From positions 12,669-26,090 of the forward strand of contig DJGG01000112.1 of the NCBI GenBank assembly GCA_002432195.1: a stretch of DNA of 13,422 nt. The letters are read 5' to 3'. Shown piece after piece: positions 7,313 through 12,668 of this stretch. Origin of the DNA: Desulfobacteraceae bacterium UBA5852 (GTDB lineage: Bacteria; Desulfobacterota; Desulfobacteria; Desulfobacterales; UBA5852). The notes beneath the pieces were generated by a model that saw only the letters and a program-made list of their open reading frames with translations, made no database searches and had not been told where the DNA came from. A program made the translations under genes and the position numbers. Numbering within the stretch: position 1 is the first letter of the stretch; each line of letters starts with the position of its first letter.

Positions 7313-8063
7313 GGGTCCGCTCCCAGATGAACTCCGCCAGGTGCTGCCCCTGGACGGCCAGTCCCCGGTGGGCGAGGGCGCCGCCGATGTTCATCAGGCA
7401 GCCGCAGTCCCCCGTGACCAGGCGCCCGGCCCCGGTGCCCTGGATGTCCGTGACCTTGTCCCCCACCATGGCGGCCGAGATGGCGGGCTGCTTGACGGCG
7501 AAAGTGCCCCCGAAGCCGCAGCACTCCTCCTCCCGGGCCAGTTCCACGAGCTCCACCTGCGCCAGTTGCCGCACCAGGGCCTTGGAATCTTCGACGATGC
7601 GCATCTCCCGCAGGGCGTGGCAGGAGGAGTGCCAGGCGACGCGCAGAGGGGGCCCCCGGTCCTCCAGGCGCACCTGGAGCACGTGCCGCATGAACTCGCC
7701 CCATTCGAAGACCCGCGCCGCAAACCGCTGGGCCGCCTCCCATTCGGGCAGCCCCGCGAAGAGATAGGGGTAGTGGTGGCGCAGCATGCCGCCGCAGGAC
7801 CCCGAGGGCACGATGATGGGCAGGTCCCGGGGAAAGGCCCGCAGCTGGCGGCGCGCCACGGCCCGGGCCTCCCGGGGGAAGCCGGCGTTGTACGCGGGCT
7901 GGCCGCAGCAGGACTGGGCCTTCGGGAAGATGACCTCCAGCCCTTCCCGCTGGAGGAGACGGATGGCGGCCAGCCCGGCCTCCGGGTAGACGGTGTCCAC
8001 CAGGCAGGTGGCGAAAAAATAGACCTGGGTCGGTTTGGCGGGATAGCTCGGTGGGGCTGGCAT
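7305..8063 (-). CDS. lutA: LutA-type CCG-domain lactate oxidase subunit
   Basis: 252-aa LutA (YkgE) with two cysteine-rich CCG domains like those of heterodisulfide reductase and glycolate oxidase subunits. Domain 1: Cys20 (ATCLVD), Cys52-Cys53-Gly (SCCGQPAYNAGF) and Cys90 (SGSCGGM). Domain 2: Cys148 (SSCHALRE), Cys181-Cys182-Gly (ECCGFGGTFAVKQP) and Cys220/Cys222 (GDCGCLMNIGG). These form the probable Fe-S/active centre for lactate oxidation with LutB and LutC. I chose ATG 8063: it has GAGGTG upstream and begins just before the conserved VYFFATCLVDTVYP (residues 14-27). An in-frame ATG at 8156 would add 31 residues unlike the family and would overlap a leader hairpin. First gene of the lut operon; the nearest upstream gene is 314 nt away. 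Confidence 0.93.
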   Translation of the reverse strand: MPAPPSYPAKPTQVYFFATCLVDTVYPEAGLAAIRLLQREGLEVIFPKAQSCCGQPAYNAGFPREARAVARRQLRAFPRDLPIIVPSGSCGGMLRHHYPYLFAGLPEWEAAQRFAARVFEWGEFMRHVLQVRLEDRGPPLRVAWHSSCHALREMRIVEDSKALVRQLAQVELVELAREEECCGFGGTFAVKQPAISAAMVGDKVTDIQGTGAGRLVTGDCGCLMNIGGALAHRGLAVQGQHLAEFIWERTHG

Positions 8064-8092
8064 GCGGGCACCTCGGACCCCCAAGCAGGCTG

Positions 8093-8109
8093 TGAGGCAA
8101 CCCGCCTCA
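8093..8109 (-). promoter_or_regulatory. Leader hairpin upstream of lutA
   Basis: TGAGGC and GCCTCA pair perfectly across a 5-nt loop, about 30 nt before the lutA start. It would lie in the 5' leader of the lut transcript if transcription begins near the TAAAAT at 8169-8174. A regulatory role is only possible, not shown. Confidence 0.3.
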
Positions 8110-8268
8110 GGCCCCAAGACAAGGCGCGGCGCGATGGAAAAACACAGCAACCTCATTGCCTTGTGAGCATTTTAGCGCGTGCCGCAACGCAAAATTTCCG
8201 CCCGCGGCGCAGTTGACCCACCGCCGGACAGGGTCGGCCGGGGGGCCGGGGGGACGCCCGGCCCCGGA

Positions 8269-8286
8269 CGCGGCGGACCCGCCGCG
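8269..8286. repeat. 18-bp GC palindrome downstream of the M24 gene
   Basis: CGCGGCGG and CCGCCGCG are perfect inverted arms separated by 2 nt, about 90 nt past the M24 stop codon. It could stabilise or help end the M24 transcript, but no T-run follows on the minus strand. Confidence 0.35.
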
Positions 8287-8377
8287 GACCCCTATACGGC
8301 ACGTGTAAGTACGGATTGCCCCGGGAGCAAGCGGACCCACTCGGAATCCGGGCGGGACGGCGCCCGTTGCCGGGCGG

Positions 8378-9595
8378 TCAGCGGATTTCATCCACCGTCA
8401 AGGGGAACACCGACAGCGCCTCGCACCCCCCGGGCTGGATCAGGATGGGGTTTTCGTAGCGGAACCCGATCCCCTCCTCGGGGCAGGCGTACTGCATGGC
8501 GCAGATCAGCAGCTCGCCTTCCCGGTAGATGTGCTCTGGATTGGTCCAGTAGGGAAAGGGGCCGTCGTTGACCCCGATGCGCCACTCGTCCCCCATGAGA
8601 CCGATGCCGTGTTCGAAGCCCGGCACCATGTAGTCGGCAAACCCCCGCTCGTCGGCAAAGGCGATCATCTCCGCGGCCAGGTCCGCCGGGGTGACCCCGG
8701 GCCGGTAGGCTTCCAGGGTACGCCGGACGATGTCCAGGAAATTCCGCGCGTGCCACCACTGCCGGTCGCTGACGGGGGCGATGAGGTAGTTGTGGGCGTG
8801 GTCCCCCAGGCCCAGCTTGAACATGGCGTGGATGTCCACCATCAGGGGCTCGCCGGCCTGGAGGAGGCGGCGGGAGGCCGGGGTGCAGGCGCCGCCGGCA
8901 AACCCTGTGCGGTAGCCGCTGGCGATCTCGTTGCCGCCGGTGAAGGACCACTCCCACTCGCTGCCGGCCCGGCGCATGGCATGGGCCGCGAGTCCCGCCA
9001 GGGCGGTCTCGCTCATCCCCTTCCACCCCCCGTACTGCAAGGCTTCCAGGACCGCCTGGTGGCCCACGTCCACGATGCGGGAGGCCTCCCGGAAGCGGTT
9101 GACCGTGCCGGGGTCCTTGATCAGGGCCAGGCGGTCCACGATGCCGTGGGCGTTGACCAGTTCCCATCCCTCCAGGGCCTCGGCGAAGCGCTGGTACTCG
9201 TAATGCGTGAGGTTGCCCTCGGGGAGGTAGTTGGACATGCCGCTCTCGATGCCCAGCCGACCCCGCCGGCCCGGGAGCAGGTCCCGGATGAAATCCGTGA
9301 TCAGCTCGATCTGGTCCTGGCCCCCCATGGGGGCGAAGCCGAAGACGCGGTCCTCCGCAAGCCAGGTCTCGTCGGCCACCCGGGCGGCGTCGATGACGAA
9401 GGTGAAGGCCGCGGGGGGTCCCTCGGCCGGGATCACCACGAAACTGCGCCAGGGGCAGAATGCGTCCAGGGTCCAGGAAAGGGTCCGCAGCCGGGAGCCG
9501 AGGTAGACGTCGATGGTTTCCCGGGCCATGGCGGCCTGGATGTCCCGGATGCGCTTGGGAAAGTCGATGAAGTAGGGGTCCTGGGGGGTGGTCAT
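8378..9595 (-). CDS. M24 family (creatinase/prolidase fold) peptidase-like hydrolase with altered metal site
   Basis: 405-aa protein with a creatinase-type N-terminal domain (about 1-165) and a C-terminal pita-bread domain (about 170-405). Of the five metal ligands usual in M24 enzymes I can place Asp254 (MVDIHA), Asp265 (GLGDHAHN; same 11-residue spacing as in PepP), His329 (FEHGIGL) and Glu381 (FRYENPILI). The fourth, normally Glu in a T-x-E-P motif, falls on Ala366 in GELLICAMQYA. The second conserved His after HGIGL is Asp336. It is not creatinase: that enzyme's catalytic His position is occupied by other residues. It may hydrolyse an amide or dipeptide with an unusual site, use one metal, or have another chemistry. 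ATG 9595 has AGGAGGAG about 5 nt upstream. It stands alone between the palindromic element and the lut operon. Confidence 0.85.
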   Translation of the reverse strand: MTTPQDPYFIDFPKRIRDIQAAMARETIDVYLGSRLRTLSWTLDAFCPWRSFVVIPAEGPPAAFTFVIDAARVADETWLAEDRVFGFAPMGGQDQIELITDFIRDLLPGRRGRLGIESGMSNYLPEGNLTHYEYQRFAEALEGWELVNAHGIVDRLALIKDPGTVNRFREASRIVDVGHQAVLEALQYGGWKGMSETALAGLAAHAMRRAGSEWEWSFTGGNEIASGYRTGFAGGACTPASRRLLQAGEPLMVDIHAMFKLGLGDHAHNYLIAPVSDRQWWHARNFLDIVRRTLEAYRPGVTPADLAAEMIAFADERGFADYMVPGFEHGIGLMGDEWRIGVNDGPFPYWTNPEHIYREGELLICAMQYACPEEGIGFRYENPILIQPGGCEALSVFPLTVDEIR

Positions 9596-9950
9596 GGGAG
9601 CTCCTCCTGAGGGGGCACGTCCGCTGGCGGCGGACGGGATGACGTTACGCGGATGTCGGAAAGCGGCTCAGGGTGCCCGCGCGGCGCCGGGGTATCGCCC
9701 CCCGGACGGGAAGAACTCGGTGCCAAGCGCCCGTAAGACCGACCAGGCACCTCCGCAAGGGCCAGGACGCCCGTCAGCCCAACGTCCACAAGTTGACCTG
9801 CATGGTGGAGAATTTCCTGTCCGGCCCAACGGGCGCTAAGCACCTCAGACAGCTTCCTGTCCGGGGGGCGATACCCCGGCGCCCCACGTGACGGATCTCC
9901 CCGAGGGGGGCGCTGCCCGCGTTCCTGCCGTTTCGACCGGCTTCCGCGTG
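9596..9950. other. Gene-free 355-nt region holding a fold-back element
   Basis: No plausible gene lies between the M24 start and the SCP2 stop. Near the M24 gene, GTCCGC/GCGGAC (9619-9635, 5-nt loop) can form a hairpin in its leader, 24 nt or less upstream of the start. Most of the rest is the 201-bp near-palindrome described separately. Small open frames inside are consequences of the inverted repeat and GC content. Confidence 0.6.
9683..9883. repeat. 201-bp near-palindromic fold-back element (MITE-like or structured RNA)
   Basis: The outer arms, 9683-9713 and 9853-9883, are 31 bp inverted repeats with one mismatch, beginning GGCGCCGGGGTATCG. Inward, after unequal spacers of 12 and 15 nt, AGCGCCCGT (9726-9734) pairs perfectly with ACGGGCGCT (9829-9837), and weaker pairing (about 8 of 11) continues for another 11 positions. 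The centre has its own short hairpin, GGACG/CGTCC (9765-9787). TTCCTGTCCGG occurs twice at a 40-nt offset (9814-9824 and 9854-9864). No transposase gene, no clear target-site duplication and no tRNA are present. A non-autonomous transposable element, or a folded RNA made in the 3' region of the TetR-SCP2 transcript, are the main options. Confidence 0.75.
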
Positions 9951-10352
9951 TCAGTAGGCCGCCGGGATGGCGGCGAGCACCTTGTTGAGGCGGTCGGCGA
10001 TGGCCGCCAGCTTCAGGGCCTTGACCATGTTCCCCTTGAGTTTGAGCTTGCCGGTCATCAGGGCCTTCTGGGACCCCAGCTCCGCCCGGGATATGCGCGC
10101 GAAGGTCTCGTAGTCCCCGGTGATGCGGAACTCGGCCGGCGGCGGCTCCCCCTCCCCCAGGAGCAGGTCGGCGAAACGCCCCTCTTCGAAGCGGAAGAAG
10201 AGGTAGCGCTCGCGGCCGTCGGGGCAGTTGCGGTAGATGTTGGACATAGACGAGGTGATGAAATTCATGCGCTCCGGGGAAAGCTCGCTGTTGAGCCGCC
10301 GTTGGGCCTCGTCCCGCCAGGCGGGGGAGAGGTACGGGATCGGCACGGTCAT
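9951..10352 (-). CDS. SCP2 sterol/lipid-binding domain protein
   Basis: 133-aa protein resembling the sterol carrier protein 2 fold, a small alpha/beta domain with a hydrophobic tunnel for acyl chains or lipids. The visible core is the strand-rich segment LFFRFEEGRFADLLLGEG (residues 51-68), the AEFRITGDYETFARI stretch (73-87) and the conserved end LMTGKLKLKGNMVKALKLA (98-116), typical of bacterial SCP2 proteins. It has no signal peptide. ATG 10352 overlaps the TetR stop codon by 4 nt (ATGA), with AAGGAGG 5 nt upstream, so the two are translationally coupled. Its frame stays open into the TetR region but that part is not coding. Pairing with a TetR regulator suggests a lipid or acyl-CoA related function; the ligand is unknown. 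Confidence 0.82.
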   Translation of the reverse strand: MTVPIPYLSPAWRDEAQRRLNSELSPERMNFITSSMSNIYRNCPDGRERYLFFRFEEGRFADLLLGEGEPPPAEFRITGDYETFARISRAELGSQKALMTGKLKLKGNMVKALKLAAIADRLNKVLAAIPAAY

Positions 10353-10981
10353 GGCCGCCTCCTTGAGGCTTGAGGTTCTCCCGCGGGACCGCCCGGGGGT
10401 TCCGGGAGCACCAGCCCCCGGCAGAGAAGCTCCACGGTCTGGGCGAACATGGAGTCCAGGGGGCGGTCCTTGGTGCGGATGTACATGCGGATGATGAACA
10501 TCTTGTAAATGGAAAAGAGGATCTCGGGGACGCTCGCGAGGTCCACCGTCCGGAAGCGCCCTTCGGCGATGCCCCGCTCCAGGATGCGCCGGATCATGGC
10601 CATGGAGGCGCGGTTGATGTCCGCGTAGGGGTCCTGCTCGGCGAACATGGGGAAGATCTCCGGGTCGCGCATCAGCAGGCGGCTCAAGTGCGCGTCCCCG
10701 GAGAGGTATTCCACCGCCTTGCGGCACATCACCCGGAACTGCCGCTCCACATCGCGTTCGCCGGCGATGGCCTCCCCCACCCGGGCCTGCCAGCGCAGCA
10801 GGGCCCAGCGCACGGTGTTCTCGTAAAGGTCGCGCTTGTTCCGGGCGTAGCGGTAGAGATTGGCCTTGGTCATCCCCAGGGCCGCGGCGATATCCTCCAG
10901 GGTGGCCTTCTTGAAGCCGTAATCCGCGAAGACCTCCAGGGCGGCGGCGTGGATGGTGTCGAGGTTTTCCCTGGGTTTCAT
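10349..10981 (-). CDS. TetR/AcrR family transcriptional regulator
   Basis: 210-aa TetR-family repressor. The N-terminal DNA-binding domain is complete: helix 1 IHAAALEVFADYGFKKATLE (residues 10-29) and the helix-turn-helix DIAAALGMTKANLYRYARNK (30-49), with the usual Tyr in NLYRYA. The C-terminal ligand and dimer domain (about 60-190) is variable, as expected, and gives no ligand clue; a Pro/Gly/Arg-rich tail follows. ATG 10981 fits the start of the family; its ribosome binding site is weak. It is the first gene of a two-gene operon with the SCP2 protein and is divergent from ugpB. A perfect inverted repeat over its own promoter points to autorepression. Partnership with a lipid-binding protein suggests an acyl-CoA or lipid effector, which is inference. 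Confidence 0.92.
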   Translation of the reverse strand: MKPRENLDTIHAAALEVFADYGFKKATLEDIAAALGMTKANLYRYARNKRDLYENTVRWALLRWQARVGEAIAGERDVERQFRVMCRKAVEYLSGDAHLSRLLMRDPEIFPMFAEQDPYADINRASMAMIRRILERGIAEGRFRTVDLASVPEILFSIYKMFIIRMYIRTKDRPLDSMFAQTVELLCRGLVLPEPPGGPAGEPQASRRRP

Positions 10982-10998
10982 GGGGCACCGGCCTCATT

Positions 10999-11025
10999 AG
11001 TGAACAAAATATTCATTTGTTCACT
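10999..11025. promoter_or_regulatory. Probable TetR operator, 10-bp perfect inverted repeat
   Basis: AGTGAACAAA (10999-11008) and TTTGTTCACT (11016-11025) are perfect inverted arms around a 7-nt AT-rich centre. This is the size and symmetry of TetR-family operators. It starts 18 bp upstream of the TetR ATG and overlaps the proposed -10 box and start site, a typical position for autorepression. Confidence 0.75.
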
Positions 11026-11051
11026 TATCCGTTCGGATGCGGTCCTGTCAA
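11024..11051 (-). promoter_or_regulatory. Promoter of the TetR-SCP2 operon
   Basis: On the minus strand a perfect TTGACA (11046-11051) is followed after 16 bp by GATAAG (11024-11029, 4 of 6 matches to TATAAT). The start site would fall near 11017, inside the inverted-repeat operator. Confidence 0.55.
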
Positions 11052-11101
11052 GGGGATTGCGGGGCGGAGGTGCAGGCATGCGCCGCGGTCGCGGTTTTTG
11101 T

Positions 11102-11131
11102 TTGACGAGCCCGGCGCCCGTCAACTATTTA
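11102..11131 (+). promoter_or_regulatory. Candidate ugpB promoter with TTGACG/CGTCAA inverted repeat
   Basis: TTGACG (11102-11107) and TATTTA (11126-11131) are 18 bp apart on the plus strand, in the only AT-rich part of the ugpB upstream region. TTGACG also has an inverted copy CGTCAA (11119-11124), so a regulator may bind here. No pair of CTGTCAT-type Pho-box repeats is visible, although ugp genes are often under phosphate control. The remaining leader to 11257 shows nothing firm. Confidence 0.35.
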
Positions 11132-11257
11132 ACCCATATCTCATCGCCAGCGGTTCCACCCTCCACACCATTACCAAGCACCTTGGCGCCATGCATAACC
11201 GCCGAGTCCCGGGTCCCATAAGTTGGTCGTGCGTTCGCAACCGCTCATCCACCAACC

Positions 11258-11265
11258 AAAGGAGG
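11258..11265 (+). promoter_or_regulatory. Strong ribosome binding site of ugpB
   Basis: AAAGGAGG ends 5 nt before the ATG at 11271. It decides the start: the same frame is open from a TTG at 11223, but that would put 16 residues in front of the signal peptide. Confidence 0.85.
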
Positions 11266-11270
11266 TTCCC

Positions 11271-12596
11271 ATGCAAAGGCTGCGTCAATCGAGTGCGTGG
11301 ACGATCCTGGCCCTGTTGTTGCTGCTTCCGGCGGCCGCCGCCGCTCAACCGGTGGTCATCCACTGGTGGCACGCCCACGGCGGGGCCCTGGGAGAACGGG
11401 TCGGCGCCATTGCCGACGGCTTCAACCAGTCCCAGAGCGCCTACCAGCTGGTGGCCACCTACAAGGGCAACTACGCGGACACCATGACCGCCGGCATCGC
11501 GGCCTTCCGCGCCAAGAGCCCGCCCCACATCCTGCAGGTCTTCGAGGTGGGCACGGCCACCATGATGGCCGCCAAGGGCGCCATCAAGCCCGTCTACGAG
11601 GTCATGCAGGAATCCGGGCTGCCCTTCGACCCCCAGGTCTATCTCCCCACGGTGACCGGCTACTACACCACCGCCGACGGCAAGATGCTCTCCATGCCCT
11701 TCAACAGCTCCACCCCCGTGCTCTACTACAACGTCGAGATGTTCAAGAAGGCCGGCCTGGACCCCGCCAAGCCGCCCAAGACCTGGCCCGAGGTGGAGGC
11801 CGCCGCCAAAAAACTGGTGGCCGCCGGGGTCTGCCAGGCCGGTTTCTCCTCGGCCTGGAACGGCTGGATCCACATCGAGAACCTCGGCGCCTGGCACAAC
11901 GTGCCCATCGGGACCAAGGCCAACGGCTTCGGCGGCCTGGACACCCGGTACACCTTCAACGGCCCGCTGCACACGCGGCACTTCCAGCAGCTGGCCGACT
12001 GGCAGAAGGACAAGGTGTTCGTCTACGGCGGCCGCACCAACACGGGCAACGCCAAGTTCTCCTCGGGGGAGGTGGCCATGTACACCGAATCCTCCGCAGG
12101 CTACGCCGGGTTCAAGAAGACCTGCCAGTTCGAGTTCGCCACCACCACCCTGCCCTACTGGCCGGATGTGAAAGGCGCCCCCCAGAACACCATCATCGGC
12201 GGCGCCAGCCTCTGGGTGATGGCCGGCCACAAGGCGGAGGAGTACAAGGGGGTGGCCGCTTTCTTCAACTACCTCTCCCGCCCCGAGGTCCAGGCCGAGT
12301 GGCACCAGGGCACGGGCTACCTGCCCGTCACCCAGGCGGCCTACGAACTCACCAAGCAGCAGGGGTACTACGAGAAGAACCCGGGTACGGAAACGGCCCT
12401 CAAGCAGATGACCATGAACCCGCCCACGGAGAACTCCAAGGGCATCCGCTTCGGCGACCACGCCAAGACCCGGGACATCTGCGACAACGAGATGGAGGCC
12501 GTCCTGGCCGGCAGCAAGACCGCCCAGCAGGGGCTGGATGACGCCGTCAAGGCCGCCAACGAGCTGCTGCGCAAGTTCGAGGCCACCTACAAGTAA
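11271..12596 (+). CDS. ugpB: UgpB, periplasmic glycerol-3-phosphate binding protein of the Ugp ABC transporter
   Basis: 441-aa extracytoplasmic binding protein, almost the length of E. coli UgpB (438 aa). It captures sn-glycerol-3-phosphate or its diesters and delivers them to the UgpAE permease. Signal peptide: positive MQRLR, hydrophobic core to about residue 20, likely cleavage after Ala25 (AAAAA-QP). Landmarks shared with E. coli UgpB include YKGNY, AGIAAFR, LQVFEVGTATMMA, PFNSSTPVLYYN, GLDPAKPPKTW, APQNTIIGGASLWVM, AEWHQGTGYLPVT and YEKNPG. The start is set by the AAAGGAGG 5 nt before ATG 11271. It diverges from the TetR gene and is followed after 72 nt by a permease frame that begins as UgpA but does not stay UgpA. 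The binding protein itself is intact and shows no frameshift. Confidence 0.96.
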   Translation: MQRLRQSSAWTILALLLLLPAAAAAQPVVIHWWHAHGGALGERVGAIADGFNQSQSAYQLVATYKGNYADTMTAGIAAFRAKSPPHILQVFEVGTATMMAAKGAIKPVYEVMQESGLPFDPQVYLPTVTGYYTTADGKMLSMPFNSSTPVLYYNVEMFKKAGLDPAKPPKTWPEVEAAAKKLVAAGVCQAGFSSAWNGWIHIENLGAWHNVPIGTKANGFGGLDTRYTFNGPLHTRHFQQLADWQKDKVFVYGGRTNTGNAKFSSGEVAMYTESSAGYAGFKKTCQFEFATTTLPYWPDVKGAPQNTIIGGASLWVMAGHKAEEYKGVAAFFNYLSRPEVQAEWHQGTGYLPVTQAAYELTKQQGYYEKNPGTETALKQMTMNPPTENSKGIRFGDHAKTRDICDNEMEAVLAGSKTAQQGLDDAVKAANELLRKFEATYK

Positions 12597-12627
12597 ACCG
12601 GCGCCCCCCGCGCGCGCCCCTCAGTTG

Positions 12628-12656
12628 CCGCCCGCCGGCACCGGCCCGGCGGGCGG
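12628..12656 (+). promoter_or_regulatory. Strong 11-bp intercistronic hairpin between ugpB and the permease
   Basis: CCGCCCGCCGG (12628-12638) and CCGGCGGGCGG (12646-12656) pair perfectly across a 7-nt loop, ending 12 nt before the permease ATG. No T-run follows. Such hairpins behind a binding-protein gene commonly protect its mRNA from 3' decay or limit downstream expression, so that the binding protein outnumbers the permease. Because of its position it may also mask the permease ribosome binding site. Confidence 0.6.
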
Positions 12657-12668
12657 ACCCGAGCGCCC

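Larger units (their letters stand above)
8064..8377. other. Intergenic region upstream of lutABC (probable regulatory region)
   Basis: This 314-nt gap separates the M24 gene from lutA. It holds a small hairpin (8093-8109), a locally AT-richer island (about 8135-8210) with a TAAAAT on the minus strand (8169-8174) suited to a -10 box, and a very GC-rich stretch (8230-8290) with a palindrome (8269-8286). I see no convincing -35 box at the right distance from TAAAAT and no GntR-type LutR/LldR operator. Short open frames here are GC-driven and have no recognisable product. Confidence 0.5.

Noticed and set aside
5717..7330. Plus-strand open frame of 537 codons opposite lutB and lutC
   Set aside because: Antisense to an intact lutB with all cysteine motifs; composition is typical of a GC-driven shadow frame.
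8064..8156. N-terminal extension of LutA from ATG 8156
   Set aside because: The 31 extra residues do not resemble the family, the ribosome binding site is weaker than that at 8063, and the region looks like a leader with a hairpin.
8378..9595. Creatinase or DMSP lyase (DddP) identity for the M24 protein
   Set aside because: Length and the C-terminal end resemble creatinase, but its catalytic His and Glu positions are not conserved here; DddP also keeps metal-binding residues I cannot find. Only the fold family is supported.
9683..9883. Integron attC site, suggested by GCCCAAC (9777-9783, 9824-9830) resembling the RYYYAAC core within an inverted repeat
   Set aside because: The core-like heptamers lie in the middle of the fold, not at its two ends, there is no matching GTTRRRY partner at the other end, and no integrase or cassette-like gene is nearby.
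11080..11104. Intrinsic terminator, from CCGCGGTCGCGG followed by TTTTTGTTT on the plus strand
   Set aside because: The stem is only 5 bp with a 2-nt loop and no plus-strand gene ends upstream of it.
11121..12461. Minus-strand open frame of 446 codons opposite ugpB
   Set aside because: ugpB is unmistakable on the other strand, with signal peptide and ribosome binding site; the antisense frame has no recognisable domain or start signal.
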